From Oscillospiraceae bacterium (GTDB taxonomy: Bacteria > Bacillota > Clostridia > Oscillospirales > Oscillospiraceae), in assembly GCA_902793285.1 (NCBI GenBank), contig CADBCV010000001.1:62001-126000 (forward strand): 64,000 nucleotides of DNA, read 5' to 3'. The translations under genes were made by a program, and so were the position numbers. Shown here piece after piece: positions 1 through 15,000 of this stretch. Below the pieces are notes generated by a model, which was not told the origin of the DNA, ran no database searches, and saw only the letters and a list, made by a program, of their open reading frames with translations. Each line of letters begins with the position of its first letter. The stretch's first letter is position 1.

Positions 1-3000
1 AATTGTCCTCTCCGCAGTTTGTCACACCGTCTGGCTGCGCATTTCGGAAAGCGGCATATGTGTTTCCATTGACCGTTCCACTCGCGAAAGTGGCAAAGGG
101 CTTCATCATTGCGTAGTGGTTTTCCGTTGCAGCCCAGACCCAGATTGATCCAGCGTCAACATTCAGGTTTCCGGTTAGAACGACAGATGCCGGATCATCC
201 TGAGCCTCAGCAATGTAGATGTCCTGGCGAGCTTTGGAATAAGCTTTCCCGCCATTTGTTTGAGCAACAAGATCACCGGTCTTGAAGTTGCCGTTAGTCG
301 TGGTGATATTTCCGCTGACGTCTCTTCCTGTACCACCGAAGCTGGGAGCATCAGAGAGTTTGAGCGTGCTACCCTCGGCGAGATAGATGCCTGCGCCATT
401 GTCAACAGACTCATTCCGATTAATCATACCTCCGGTCATGGTGACAGAGCCGCCGCTTGCGACATACACCGCACCGCCATAATAGTTCTCAGCGCTTCTG
501 GAGTTCTGAAGCACTGCGCCGCTCTGAATGGTCAGCTTACCGCCACTCTGGACATTTGCAATTCCGCCATTTGCTTCAATCGTATAAGAACCCTTCACGC
601 CGTCAAGAATGATCGTTGAAAGCGTCAGATCGCCAGTCACGTTAAACATGGAGTCATCCGCAAATGCACGGCGAATCGTGGACGTAGTTCCAGCATCCTG
701 CTTGGGGAACAAGGCATCACCAGAGGAAGCAGTAGTCAAGGTGGCTTTGCTCGTGTTGGCTGCAACCAACCCATACAGGCTGTAATCAGCAATCAGCATT
801 TGAATCTGAACACCGTTGCTGACGGAATAGCTCGTCGGGTTACTACCGTTGGAGGTGTACAGTGTTCCTTCCAGTGCTTTGAACGCGCCGTCATCTCCAG
901 TCAGTTCCGTATAGACTGCGGGCGCGTAGTAACACGGCTGATTTGTGCTGTTGCCGCCGTCTTGTCCTTCGCCTGCCTTATTCGTTACCTTATCCCAGTC
1001 ATATCTGCGGTACAGTAGGTTTCCACGCATATCCGTAATCTTGCAGACGGGCATCAGGTTGGTAAACTTCAACGACGAAGTGTACGGATCCACATCCGAT
1101 CTGCTCTTGTTTTCGCCGATGGTGCTGGTATAGGTATTTGCTTTGATTACCCGATAAGTAGTACCATTATACGTCAGGGATTCTGTTGTCAGATTGTACC
1201 CATTCATCGGCATGGCCGCATAACGATCAGCCTGCTCAACCGTCAGATACTCGATCACCTCATACTTCAAGCCCTCCGACAGGTTGACGCCCGTAATCGA
1301 TTCTCCGTCCTTTAGAGCAAAAACGGCTGTTGTAGTATCTCTCCCATTGCTGTCGAAATGCATCTCGCCATATTCGCCGTCATCGCTGTCAATATCCCAG
1401 GCATCAAGCTGTCCTGTAACCGTTGCTTTGCCACGGATATTGACCTCGAAAAGGAACTGTTCATCGGGGTCGACCGTTGTCGAATTACCAGCAACAACCT
1501 CCTTACTGACCTCAAGGGAGAAGATCTGAATCCAGTAGATCGTATTGGGGCTCGGACTCTCGATAATCCCGCCCTTGAGGCCATTGCGGTCGTTGACAAA
1601 GCTATAGAAAGTTGTGGTGTTATCCCCGTCTGCAAAGGTGCCAAACGGTTTGCGTTCAACGCCATGCTTTTCGTAATTGGAATCATTCACATAGACGCCG
1701 ATGTAGGAACCGGCAAACAAGCCCCCATTGTTGGTATTGATGATGCCATTTTTACTAACTGAACTACCAATGCTCGGTCTGTCCCGGTTCAGCTCCACAT
1801 TGCAGGCATTTCCGGGCGCAACGCTGGCGTCGCAAGTGTTGCCGGAGACGTTGACCTTGCCGGAGAAGCAGAGGCGTGTATTATCTCCCCCGACAGCGAT
1901 ACCACCACCTGTTGTTGTAGCGTTATTATTGATGATGGACCCGCCAGACATATTGAACGGTATACTTGTGTTGTTCACGACATAAACGCCGCCGCCCTGA
2001 GCCGCTGAGCCAGCACTGATCGTGCCGCCGGACATGTTGAAGCTCCCGCCATTTAGGTATACGCCGCCGCCATTTCCGGTAGCGGTGCATTGATAAATGC
2101 TGCCGGCTTCCAACGTAAGAGTTTGTCCGCCTTGCTTATACACGCCGCCGCCGTTTCTTGCTGTGCAGTTTCGGATCACACCGCCGGCGATTTCAAGTGT
2201 GCCTTTGTTAACATATACGCCACCGCCGTCAGTATCGGTTTTGACATGTCCGTTTTGCAACACTGCATTTTCACCGAGAGTAACCGTACAAAAATCATTG
2301 TCGATCCACATGCAGCGCGTGCTGCCTGTTACAGCGATTCCGTTCTCCGTACCACCGTCGATGACAATGTTCTCCAGAACCAGATTCCCACTAACGTTCA
2401 TCAAAGTTCTGTTAGTTGAACCAGCGTAAGCGCGAATTACTGTTGCGCGACCACCGGCTCTGCCCTCGAAGGGATAGCCGTCAGTATCGTTCTTACCCGC
2501 TGTGGTGAACGTTACCGTTCTACCCTCCACATAAGGCAGCGTCATATCGGCGTTGGTTTCGTAATATTCCACCAGCATCTTTATACAATAATTCGAGCCG
2601 GTGTACTCCGTTCCGTTCGTATAGTACAGCTTCATATCCGACATGCGGAACATGTTGAACGGGCTGACCGTGCTGCCTGCGCTACTGTTGCCGGTATCCA
2701 GGCGGTCAAAGATGGCGGGATAGAGAGCGCCGCCTTCCGTATACCGGATGTACAGCAGCGTCCCGCCGCCGTCCGTGAGCTTTGCGATGGGCGGACCGGC
2801 CCAAATGATCTTTTTCCCGTTGGGATCTGTCCGATCAATGATGCCATGGAGGGTGCTGCTGTCCGCCCTGAACACAGCGTTATCGTCGGAGAATCCGTTC
2901 GGGTATGCAATCTCCGCGCTGCCAAACCAGGTGCTGACCTTTGCTGCGTTCACCACGCGGATCTCGCTGTCGTCGCTCAGGCTGCAGTAGACGTAGGTGC

Positions 3001-6000
3001 TGGTGGAATTGTTTTCCGACCCGTTGTCCCACAGTCGCAGATCAGAGAGTGTGCCGTTAGCCGTGGTGTTGCCGCGGACGATGATGGTATCCGTGTCTGC
3101 GTCTTCCGAACCGACAAACAGAGTGCGGTTGTTGTTCAGATACACGCCCGCGCAGTCGCCAGCGGTGTTCGACGTCAGACGGTTCCCAGTGATCTCCGTG
3201 CCGTTGCGTAGGGTAAGCTGGGATCGGGTCGCAACACCTCCGCCCTGATTGGAACTGGTATTGCCCGTGACACTGGAGCTATCAATCGTAAGCATATAGT
3301 CATTGCTCTCAAGGCCCATGACAATGCCGCCGCCCTTTCCCTTTGCGCTGTTACCGCTGATTTCGGATCCTGTTACTGTGATTGATCGCACATATCCGAA
3401 CACACCTCCACCACCATGATCCCATGCCGTACTGGTATCGTTCGACGTACAGCCGCTGATCGTAGAGCCTGTAATGTTCAGAACTGAACCATCCACATTT
3501 CGACTTTGATAGATACCGCCCCCGGATGCCGATGCCGTACAGTTGGAAATGGTTGTGGGAGTCGTAACGGCATCCTCTCCCGTTCCTTCCGTGTGCTCTT
3601 TGATCTCAACGGTCTTGGCAAGTGTATAGATGCCACCGCCTTTGCCGCCGGAGGTGTTGGTATCCAACGTGCAGCCTTCAACGGTCAGCTTCATTGCCTT
3701 TCTGGCATCATCATTATTGATTTCATACCAAATGCCGCCGCCGTCACTGGTTGCCGAGTTTCTGGATATCTCCGTGGATGTGACGGTCAGCGTACGCACG
3801 CCCGCATAGACACCGCCGCCTGTACCGCCGTTAGCGGCATTGCCGCTTATGCTGGTGTCGCTGATCTCCAGCTTGGAGCCGGCGACATTCCGGCTCTGAT
3901 AGACGCCGCCGCCATTCTTTGCGGAGTTGTTGGAGATGGAGGAGCGGATGTACTTGCCGTTGCTGTCGGTCTTCGTATCGCTGGCTCCGATGGTCACGGT
4001 CTTGCCAAGCGTATAAACGCCGCCGCCGTTTCCGTTGGAGGTGTTGCCGTCAATGGTGCTGCCCTTAATGGTCAGAACCTGTTTTGCGCGGTTGGTGTCG
4101 TTGTCCGCGTCAAACCATACGCCGCCGCCGTTGCCGGATGCATTATTGCGGGAAATATCAGAATCCGTGATAGTCAGCGAGGTATAGCTGTAAGCGTACA
4201 CGCCGCCGCCTGCGCTGGTGCAGGTATTATCTGTGATCTCAGCGCCATTGATCTCCACCTTACGGCAGTTCGTATAGACACCTCCGCCGTTCATGCTGTT
4301 AGCTGTTGTTCGGTTGCCGGTTATAACAGCATTGGTGATAGTCAAGGAAGTATTGTCTGCATTTTTATCGTGATACAACCCGCCTCCATGGTTTTTGGAC
4401 GTGCAGTTTTTGATCTCAGTATGCCTGGTATGCACCACTCCTTCACTATCCGTATATGTATAGTCCCCGATGATAAACTCTGCGGGTTTTCCATAGATTC
4501 CGCCGCCGTTGTTCGCCGTGTTCCGCTCAAACGTGCAGCCGTATACCTCTCCCTTCTTCGCGTTGCCATTGGAGATACAGAACCCTCCGCCATAGAGAGC
4601 CTGGTTATTGGTGAAAGTGCTGTTTTCTACTTTCGTATAGACCGCGTTGCAGCGGAAGCCACCGCCGTTGCCGTTGCTGGTATTTGTAGTTGTCAACTGG
4701 CAGTCATTGAACGTGCAGCCCGATACTGTTACCCAGCAGTCAGCTGTCGGTGTGCTGGCATTTAGAGCGTACACGTTGAACCCTCCGCCGTTACGCTGTG
4801 TTGCAACACAGTGCTCAAAGGTACAGTCCGTCACCGTAATGGTCTTGGAGTCGAGTTCCAGACCGCCCGCTGCGTTGGCAGAGCAGTTTGTGAACGTGCA
4901 CCCGGTGATATTTGTCCAGGAATTGTTATTCTTATCTACGCGGTGGAACACAGCGCCCGCCTGGTCGACTGCGGTACAGTTGGTGAAATCGCAGTCTTCA
5001 AGCGTCATCGTCTCGGCATTCGTCACGATAGCACCGCCGCCCAGTCGGTTGGAGGTAACCGTCGTCGTGGACGTGCAGCCGGTAAAGTCGGAATCATTGA
5101 CCTCAAGAATCGTGCCGGGCAATGTATCCTTGACTTCTTTCGTTGTTGTTCTGTTAAAATTAAACATCACCAGGAGCGCGCCGCCGTTGCTGGCGTACAC
5201 GTTCTTGAAATCAACCGTATCGATATAGACGTTGACGTACTGGGTCGCCACCGCGCCGCCGTCGCTGGAGCCGCGGACGCTCTTTCCGTCGATGATCAGG
5301 TTTTTCAACCTGAGTGTCGTTACAACCTTATTGCTTTCCAAGGCATTCCACGCCTTGATCATCGAATCCGTGTTCTGCGTGTCACGGCTGATGATCGCGC
5401 GGTTGCCGGTGCCGTTATAGCAGTAGGTGGCTCCTTCCTTCGCCGCCGTGGTCAGCGTGATATCGTAGCCCTGGGGAATGTTCACATCGTCGGAGGCTGT
5501 CAGCAGATAATCCGTCACCATCTCAATGGTGGCCGTTTTTGCCGTTGTCAGCGCATAGGGCGGATTTGCCCCTGCGGTGGCAACGATATCCGCAATGGCA
5601 TCGCTGATCTTGCTGTAGGGATGCTCGGCGTCGTCTGCGTCCACGACCTTGCAGATGATCTTGTTGTCGCCAAAGATGATGTTATAAGTTCCCGCAGCGT
5701 TCAGCGTTGTGCCAGTGAGCTGTTCAAATGTTCCGCCCGTGGCAGAGACCTCTACCGTCTCCTCGCTGAGGCTGGCCTCCGCTCCCCTACGCAGCCGGAC
5801 GCTGCCGCCTGTGGTTGTCTCAAAGCTGCCGTCCAGCGTGTAGGCCTTGTTCCGTCCCCCGGGGATCAGGAGGTTGATGGACTGCCCCGCGGAAAGCTGG
5901 AGATCCTCCGCAGTCACCGGAAGCAGCGCCGAACGGATCGCGCCGTTCTTGGCGAAGACCATACCGTAGCCCGCCACAGTTTCGCTGTTGATCACACTGG

Positions 6001-9000
6001 TACCACCTACCGTCATGTCGCTGATGGTCAGGGCCATGTCGGTGTTATTCTCGATGGAGAGGTAGGCCGGCTCAGCATAATAGATGTAGATTCTGTAGTT
6101 GCCATTCTGCTTCGTCAGGGAAACCTGAGCACCGCTGCGCGTCGTAACATACCATTCAGATTTTTCCTTGACCCACGTAAGCTTGGTGATGTAATCCCCA
6201 AAGCTTCGCTCGCCGTCCAAATACGCACCGGCATAAACCTTCGTGCCGATGTCGAGCTTATATTTAATCACCAGCTCCGACGCCAGCTCGGAAACCGCCG
6301 CGTCACTGAACTCCGGAAAATAGGCGTCGTATTTTCCAAGCTGCGTGCCTGCGCCGCTATTTGCAGGCTGTGTAAAATCGCTGCCATAGGAATCCAGCTT
6401 GTGAACACTTACCTTGATCGAATTGCCCCAATAGAGCTTTTTCGCCGCGGTGTCGCTTTGAACCGTCAGGGACGTGTATCGGTCATTGGTGATCTTGTTT
6501 ACATTGCTGTTGCTGGTGTAGACCGCAAACCTCGCGCCGGGGACGCCGCGGGTATTCTCCACGCTATCCGCAACATAGATGCCGATGGCTGCGTCGCCGC
6601 CCAGCGTGTCGATATTGATGACGGCGTCGTCATCCTGGTCGAGATAGACGTTGCTCTTGGGCGCGTCGTCCCCTGTCCCGAGCTTATTGTCCTTGACCTG
6701 CACATCGCCGGTGAAATACAGCCGCGCGTCCTTGCTCCCTACGCCCACAGCGCCGCCCTCGGAGGCGACATTGCCCGTATAGGAACCGGCGCTGAAATTC
6801 GCTCTGCCGGTATTCACAAAGACCGCCGCGCCGTTGATGGCGCTGTTGCCGGCGGCGGTGACCGTGGTCAGGGTGAGGGAGCCGCTGTCCAGATAGACCG
6901 TGCCGCCCTTACCCGTCGCCGCGCTGTTGCCGGACAGGGTAACCGTTGACATAGTGGCTGCGCCGCTGCCCGCATAGAGGGCGCCGCCGTTGCCGCCGGT
7001 CGCATTGTTATTCTGCATGCTGCCGCCGGACACCGTCACATTGCCGCTGCCCGCGTAGATTGCGCCGCCGCTGCCGCCAGCGGTATTGCCGTCGGTCGCT
7101 GTAGCACCGCCAAAGACGCTGTCTGTGAGCGTGACCGCCCCTGTTCCGGCATACACCGCGCCGCCGTCAGACCCGGCTGTATTCCCGGTCAGGGTGGTTC
7201 CCGTGATCGAGACCGCGCCGGAATCGGCATAGAGCGCGCCGCCCTTGCCGGTGGTGGCGGTGTTGCCCTGGATAGTCTCAGCCGTTCCACCGTCGGGCAC
7301 GGACACGGTGATGCTGCCGCTGTTCGCGCAGACCGCGCCGCCGTCCGTTTTGGCTGTATTGTTGGTCATGCTGCCGCCGGACACCGTCACATTGCCGATG
7401 CCCGCATACACCGCGCCACCGCTACCAGCCGTCGCCCTGTTCCCGGACACGCTGCCGCCGGACAGCGTCACGTGGCCGCTGCCCGCATAAATCGCGCCAC
7501 CGTTGCCGGTGGAAGCGGTATTGTTATCCACTGCGCCACCGGAGACCTCGACCGCGCCGGAGACGGCATACACCGCGCCGCCCTCTTTCGCGTTATTGCT
7601 CTTGACTTCCGCTGTCCCGGAGACCGTGACGGACGCCGCATTCGCATAGATCGCGCCGCCCAGCCCGTTCTCGGCCTTGTTGCTCGACACGCTGCCGCCA
7701 GAGACAGATACCGAGCCCGTGCCCACATGGATCGCGCCGCCGTTGCCGGTGGTGGCAGTGTTCCCGGTTATCGCCGGACTGACATTCTCTGCTGTTTTAG
7801 AAATGCTGATCGCGCCGGTCTCGGCATAGATCGCGCCGCCCTCTTTCGCGGTGTTGTTTGTTACGCTTCCGCCCTGGTCGAGCTCGATCACAACGGTGCC
7901 GGGGCAATACACCGCGCCGCCGTTCCCAGATTCAGCCTTGTTCCCGGTTATTTTGGACGTACCGGAAACTTTGACCGTACCGCCTGCGAGGTAGATCGCG
8001 CCGCCGTTATAGGTGGTTGCGGTATTGTTCTGAATCGTGCCGGTTCCGTTCAAGGTGATGGTGCTGTTCCCGGAGTGGTGAATGGCTCCGCCCTCAGCCG
8101 CGCTGCATTTTTGGATCGTTCCGCTGACGGTGATATTCCCGGCTATTGCGTTGATTGCACCGCCGCCCACGACGTTCTGAATCGTCGCACCGGAGCCGAC
8201 GGTCAAATCGCCAGCGCTCTGAATCATCGGAGCGGAGGATTCGATATTATTGGCGTCGAGCGTTACGTTGATTATGGTCAGTGTGCCATTGTTGGTGAAC
8301 AGCGGCATATCCGCCAGGTCAGCACTTCGGGTGATAACGGCGGCATGATCTATTACACTTGTCTCCTCTATTGTTGTCAGCGTGATGTTGCAGCCGTTCG
8401 GGATCTCTACAGTATCAGCAGCAGGCATGAGATAGTCTGTCAGCATTTCCGCTGTCGCAGTCTTAGTGGCAATCTCACTATCCACATATTCCACCATGCT
8501 TTGCAGGGTATAGAAATAATGGTCGTCAATTTTGCAGATCGCCTTCGGACTGTTGGTCAGGTCAACCTTCTTTTCCGTATCCAGCGTAAAGGAGACCGTT
8601 GCATTGTCCGTCACCGTTATCGTGCTGGTAGAGCTGCCTACGATGGATCCGGTTCTCGCCGTCAGATCATAGTTCTCGTTCCCACTCTCGGTGACGGTAT
8701 AGTCACCCCGGCCCAGACCTTTGATCCTCACTCTCGTGCCGTCTACAACAGTGAGCGTGATCGTGCCCGGTGTGGATTCAGTAGCCGGTGTGGCCGCCAC
8801 GGTCGCGCTTTCTGCGCCTTCTGCGTCATAGCTGTCCTTGGTGATCGCATCCGAGCTGATGGTTACAGTAAAGCTGGAGTCACTAAAGATCGCGTTTTCT
8901 CCGCTCTGGGAGGTATCCACCGTCTTGCTGATCTGGAAATCGTAGCCGCGTTCGGTGTAGATGGCGTAGATGGTCGGCGTCCCGGAAAGGGGAAGGTCTT

Positions 9001-12000
9001 TCCATGTGTTCCCGTCAAAACTGTACTGCAGGGTGTTATCCTGCACCTTGAACTGCATGGCGAGTCCGTTGCTGACATCCAGCGCAGAGAGGTTCGTTGC
9101 TCCGCCGCTGCCTGCGCCGAGCTTGGCATAACTCAGGTAGCGTTCAGACAGGCCGTCGTCCAGCACGGGAGGCATACGGAAGTTGTTCCCGCTCTGGCTG
9201 ATGACAAAGCCGGAGAGCGGAATCTCAAAGCTCTCGTTCTGTTCAACGGTTTTTCCGTTCATGGTGAGCAGGGCATGACTATAGGTAACGGAGTCGCTTG
9301 CCTCGATAACGCCGGTTTGGGCGTTCGGAAGGTAGCCCGTAATGTCCGTCAGCGTCCCGTCAGCCGCTTCCTTCACGTAACGGATTTTGGGCATGGGATA
9401 GTAGAGGTAGTAAAGCTGATTACTGCCCAATTCGCTGATCGTATTCCCGTCGCTGTCTTTCAGCACCAGCCCATAGATATTGCCGCTGATTGGCTCATAG
9501 GCAATCGATGCAACGCCCATGCTTCCAACCGTGATGGCAGTGCCTTCCGCACCGATACCGGACATGACGGCTCCAAAGGCATAGGTATCTGTATCGCCTG
9601 TGAAAACAGCAGAAGACGGCAGCTTTGTCAGGAGTGGTTCGTTTGTTCCCAACGCCAGATCAAACTTGTAGGCAGTCTCCGTGGTGCTTCTGAAGCTGCC
9701 ATCCCGCTGCATGATGCCGCCGCTGGTGCCGTCATTCTCCACCATGGCCACATGTACTTCCACCGGGAGGGATTTGTGGGTGTTGGTAAAGGTGACGTTT
9801 TGGGTGCCGCCGGAGCCGTTCGCCGTATAGGTGTACACATTGGGCGATTCGGTATAGGCTGTGCCGTCTACGTCGATCGCGGTTGTGAAGGAGTCGTTCG
9901 CCGTCTGCGTGAGCTTGGCGGTCTGAGCAGTCACCGTTGTTGTGGTAGTTATAGTCCGAGTGTTTTCATCAACTTCTATAGGCTCGCCGATCTGTACCGA
10001 AGAACTGTAGAACAGGATCGACGAGTTGGCCTCACCGTTTTTAAGAATATAGGACTGGTTCCCTTCGGCGGTGGTATCAAAGATAGTTTTCGGCGTACTC
10101 GTCGTCTCCGTCACGAAAGGATCGCCGGAATCGACCCACTTTTCACCATCCCACGTCTGCGTCTGCACAGATGTTGTGGTTGTGGTGGTCTGCGTCACAA
10201 GCAGGTTATAAGTAAACTCTGTATTCATGACAGCGCTGGTTCCCACGGTCTTTTCGTCAAACATGACCACCGTTGGCTGCTGGGAATAATAGATTACATA
10301 GAGCTGAGGCTCATAGCCGCAACTTGTCCAGACCGCGTTTTCCCCGGTCTCTGTAGTATATTCAAATCCACGCCAGGTATTCCTGACCCTCAACGTCGGG
10401 ACAGTGTCGCCCGAGCCGACAGCATTCGTGATCAGGCTCAGATTGGAGGCGTTCATCTGTGTCTCGCTGTGAGGATCAACGTCACCGATGGCAAATGCAT
10501 AATTCGTGAAGCCAGTTGCAAGGCTCAGTGGAGCAGTCAATTGACTCGACATGCTGTATTCGCCAAGAAGCGAAACTGAATTTGCAGGTGCGCCCTCAAT
10601 TGTTTTCACATCCGTTAGCACGCCGCTTGCTTCCATGCTCTTGTAGCCGATATCCAGAGTCTTTTTCTGGTAATAGACGAAATATAGCTCTCTGCCTTCA
10701 CCGAGGACTCTAAACGATGACTCGCCCTTGTATTTTACGAGCACTTTCTTATTCTCATATTTGATCGCCGTTACCGCGTTGCTTTCGGAAATGTTATTCA
10801 GGTCGCTCGCAACAGCAACAAAAGCAAACTCATAGTTTTCAGGAGCCGTCACATGGCTTGTGCCGTTCAGCGCCGTCTCGGTAGCGGACACTGTAACGTT
10901 TGCCACAGTCCACCCGTCTTCGCCGGTCATATCTGCCAGAACAGCATTGGAGGCATCCACAGCATGAACGGTAACGGTGTTCGCTTCGCTCCAATAGGCG
11001 TACAAATCCAGCGCACCCGTGATCGACTGCGAAAAGTCATATTCTGTATAGGAATACGGATTCGTCTCGTCCCCTGTGGCCGTTCGTGTTGCCCAATAAC
11101 GGAACAGACGTCCATCCGATCCCGTGTAAACCGGAACCTGCTCCGGCTCAGTCACAACCGTTCCGAGATTCGCGTTCTGAGAATAGTTTTTGCTTTCGCT
11201 ATTGAATGTATAAACCGTTGAATCCCATGTTTCGCTGCCCCAATCAGCATCAGCGCTGCCCAAGTTATAGGTCACCTGCGCGCCCCAAACGGCGTAGAGA
11301 GTCTTGGGCTCCGCCGTATTGACGCCATATGTCACGCCACTGTCCTTGGAATAGAAGGTCGCGGAAGCGTCGCAGACAGCTCTATCACTCCATCCGAGGA
11401 AGGCAGCTCCAGAGCCAGAGGGCGCGGTGAATCCGGTACCGTAGCTCAGCTTGAACTTGCTGTTGTTGGCCAGACCCGAAACAGTTGCAGTTCCCGCAGT
11501 CGTATCAACCGTGCCGGATTCGGCAGTCCATTCATCTCCAGAACTACCCGGAACCTTACCGAAGTCCACACCGGTTTCAGCAACCGTACCGCCGTTTGCG
11601 TTGTAAACGATGGAGGCAGTTCCGACTTTCGCATAGACGGCGTCCAAATAGACGACATCCTTGCCGCTGACACGCTTTGCGTTATCCGCATGGAGAGTAA
11701 AGGTTTGGCCCGGCTTATAGATTGTAGTACTGTCTCCGCCACGCACCTGCCAGCCAATGAACGTGTATCCCGTTGGCGCAATGGCAGACTGAGTCAGAAC
11801 AACTTCCGCATAGTCGGCATAACCGCTTGGCAGGACAACGCTCTTTGTTGTTCCGTCTTCAAGCGTCCCATCGCCTGCGTCATAGGCGAGGTAATAGGTT
11901 CCCTCCTTCTTCCAGTGGAGGCGGAGCTTGGTGTTGTGGTCAGTGTGCTGGCTGAAATCATAGGGCTCGGAGGCTTCGCCGATCTCGTTGCCTTCAGCAT

Positions 12001-15000
12001 CCAAATACACCTCAAACCACCCCACATAGGTATAGACGCCCGGAGCATATTCAAAGGCGGTATCTTCCGTAGCCAGAGCCGGATTCTGCGTGTAATAGGT
12101 ATGGCGGTCTCCGCCATAGGCGCGATCATGATTGACGTAGTACCAGGTACCGGAACTCGATTCTACATAATCACGGGTCACATGGGTGTATTCTCCGATC
12201 GGTTCTGCGTCATAGGTGTTGTTAAAGTAGGTCGCACCGGTACCTGTTCCGTTTTCCTCCGCGTACAGCGCACCATAATTCGGATCGATATCGACTCTGA
12301 ATTTAATAGCCGTCCAACCAGCGTATACTGTCAGATCATGGTCGGGCATTTTCATGGTATCAAGATTGGCCTTGATCGTGCAGGCCTGATCCATGTACCA
12401 TGAGTCAAAACTATAGATAGCTTTTCCGGAACCGGATATTTGACCGGAGGTCGGATTGTCCGGGATATAGTCTTCCAGTTCAGCTTGATATGCCAGGTTC
12501 TCCACAGCGCTCGGCATAGTCGCCGCGCCTTCTCCGGTCACTGAGTCAGCAAATGTTAATGTATGAGTCTGACCGGAAACCTCATGCTCGGCACCGAGAT
12601 CATAATACACATTCAGGACTGTCAGTTCCTTGGTATTCCCAATCGTTGCAGAAACCGGATCACAGTAACTATACTTGTACCCATCATACCGGTCATTGGC
12701 ACGATCTGCCTCCGCTATCGAAACAGTATCGCCGATCTGTGCAGTTCTTGTTACTGTTTCCGCATACTCATAATGTTTTTCAGCAGTATCAGGCGTTTCT
12801 GTCGTTACCTGTTTCCAGTAGACAATGCTATAGGATGCCTCCCATTTTGCGTAAAGGACAGCGTCAGAGTGAAGATACAGTTTTTGCACATTTTTATCTT
12901 CGCTGATATACACACCGCCATCATCCGCAGTGGCTACAAGGCTTCCATCAGCTTCCGTTATCTGTGTGCCATAGTTGACAGTTTCCACACCGTCATTGGT
13001 GGTCGTCGTACCTGTCCACCAACCGAGGAAAGTGTAGCCGTCACGGGATGTGGTTGGCAGAGAATAAACTGTCGTGCCATTGTCATTATATGACACGGGT
13101 TCTCCCGCAAAAAATTGTGTAGGAGGCACATATGCCGCACTGAGTCCAGACTGCGCCGCATAATAGGTCAGCCTATGAGTTTCTTTATAAATTGGATAAA
13201 GATGCTTTTCACCTGTGACGGAGATGCAGCCTTCTTCATCTGTAGGTACAACGGATACACCATCACCATTGTCATCCTTGGCCGCGCCCGGTATTTTGAT
13301 CGGTGTCTCCGACCATCCAAAGAAGGCCATGTTGGCTTCGCCGGTACTGGTATAAGTTGTACTTAGATCGCTGATCTTTACCGTAGCAGAAGTGGTGGCG
13401 GATTCGCCTTCCCCTGCGGTCACGAGTTCAGCTCTGCGGGTATAAGCAACCGGGAACGTTTTGGAGCTACTATCATACTGGTCATGGAAAATGACCACAG
13501 CGTATTTCCGATAGACCGCATACAACTCAATTGCGTTGTTTTCTGTGATTGTTATGTTATCGAAGTCATAAGGAGCATCTGCTAATTTCAGCTCACCTCC
13601 AACCCTATTCCCTTCATACCAGCCAGCAAAAACCTCAGTGTCGGATGAAGTTAATTGCGGAACGATCAGTTCCTCTCCTCTGGTAATTGTCTGATGAAAT
13701 AATGTATCGCCTTTATCATCCTTAAATGAATACTCCGTATATCCATTTGCATCATCCGGCACATAGAAGGTATACGTACACTGTGGTGTCACCGTTTCGT
13801 TATTAATACCCGTCAAAACATACACCGAGAATCCATCTGTACTAAACTCAACGGCTTCTCCGTGTACGGTTGTATCCATGACCTGGGCATCTTCTCCGGC
13901 TCCGCCAGGGATATGGACAACATCCACCGACGCATAACTATTCAGGTCATCTTTCAGCAGCTGAATGCTGACCTGAACAGCCTCGTTCGGCTGGTATTCC
14001 TCGCCTGTCTCAGGATTCTTCAGAGTGATGTCAAAAGGTCTCGCAAACGCCAGGTTTTCGGGCTTTTCACCCAATGCGGCGGCGGACTGCGCCACATAAT
14101 CCTCGTAGCCAGCCTCTCCCTCTTTGATCTCCGACACAGATAGCTCGGCGTCAGAGGGGATTCCGGACGTATTATCATACGTCACGGTGACCAAATATTC
14201 ATTCCCATCACTCGCGGTGAGCTTCTGTTCGAGGGTGGTTGCGACAACCGCGTAAACCGAAAAGCTCTCCGCAGTGAAGGTGACGGTACTGCCCGTGCGG
14301 GTAAAGTGCTTGATCCGCTCCGCTGTCTCATCGTCGCGGATGTGCCAGAGCATGAGCTCCATCCCCTCGGGAATTTCGGGGACGGTGATGCTGACCTCGA
14401 GCGGTCTGCCGCTCTCGGGCTGGTACTCCGCCCCGTTCAGGGCGAGGGAAATGTCATAGGCGGCGAGAAGGATCGCTCTGGCCTCTTCTTTCGGTACTGC
14501 CGTCTCATCCGCCGCGGCAAAAACATCGAGATCGCTCAGCACGATGGCATCGACTGACTCGGGATCGAAATTCCGGAAGGCTTCCGAAACATCGGAGGTC
14601 TTCACCGTGACACCCTCCGGCACCTCACCTGTTACGGTCACCGCCGTGTCGCTGTACCGCAGCGTTGTCAGGCCCGCCATGTCCGTGTTTTCATGTGTGC
14701 CGTTCTGCCCGTTCTCGCCGCTTTCATCCGTGCCTGTATAGGCGGCTTCGGATTCCGGGTCGGCCGGGGTCATACTCTCCGCCGCTGTGCGCGCGCGGTT
14801 GGCGGCTTCGATGGCGCGGTTGGCCGCGGCATCGGCGTTGGAGCTTGCGACTGTCGCCCTGTTTGCGGCGGCCCAGGCGCTCTCCGCCTGCGCGCTTGCC
14901 TCGGCAGAGAGCGCGGCCTTTTCCTCGGCTACGGCCGCAAGACGCTGCGCCTCTTCCCGCGCGCTTTCAAGTTCGGCATTCTTGTCGGGCTTGTCGCTCT

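Noticed and set aside
1..8330. Possible CRISPR-like direct repeats from recurring gcgccgccg-rich stretches
   Set aside because: The spacing is irregular, the copies are degenerate, and they translate as beta-helix rungs in one long frame.
3506..10579. Three very long plus-strand open frames (419, 712 and 1035 codons at 3506-4765, 4811-6949, 7472-10579)
   Set aside because: They lie antisense to the giant gene, whose minus-strand translation shows clear signal peptide, beta-helix and InlB-type motifs. The plus-strand translations are low-complexity mirrors of those repeats and have no RBS.
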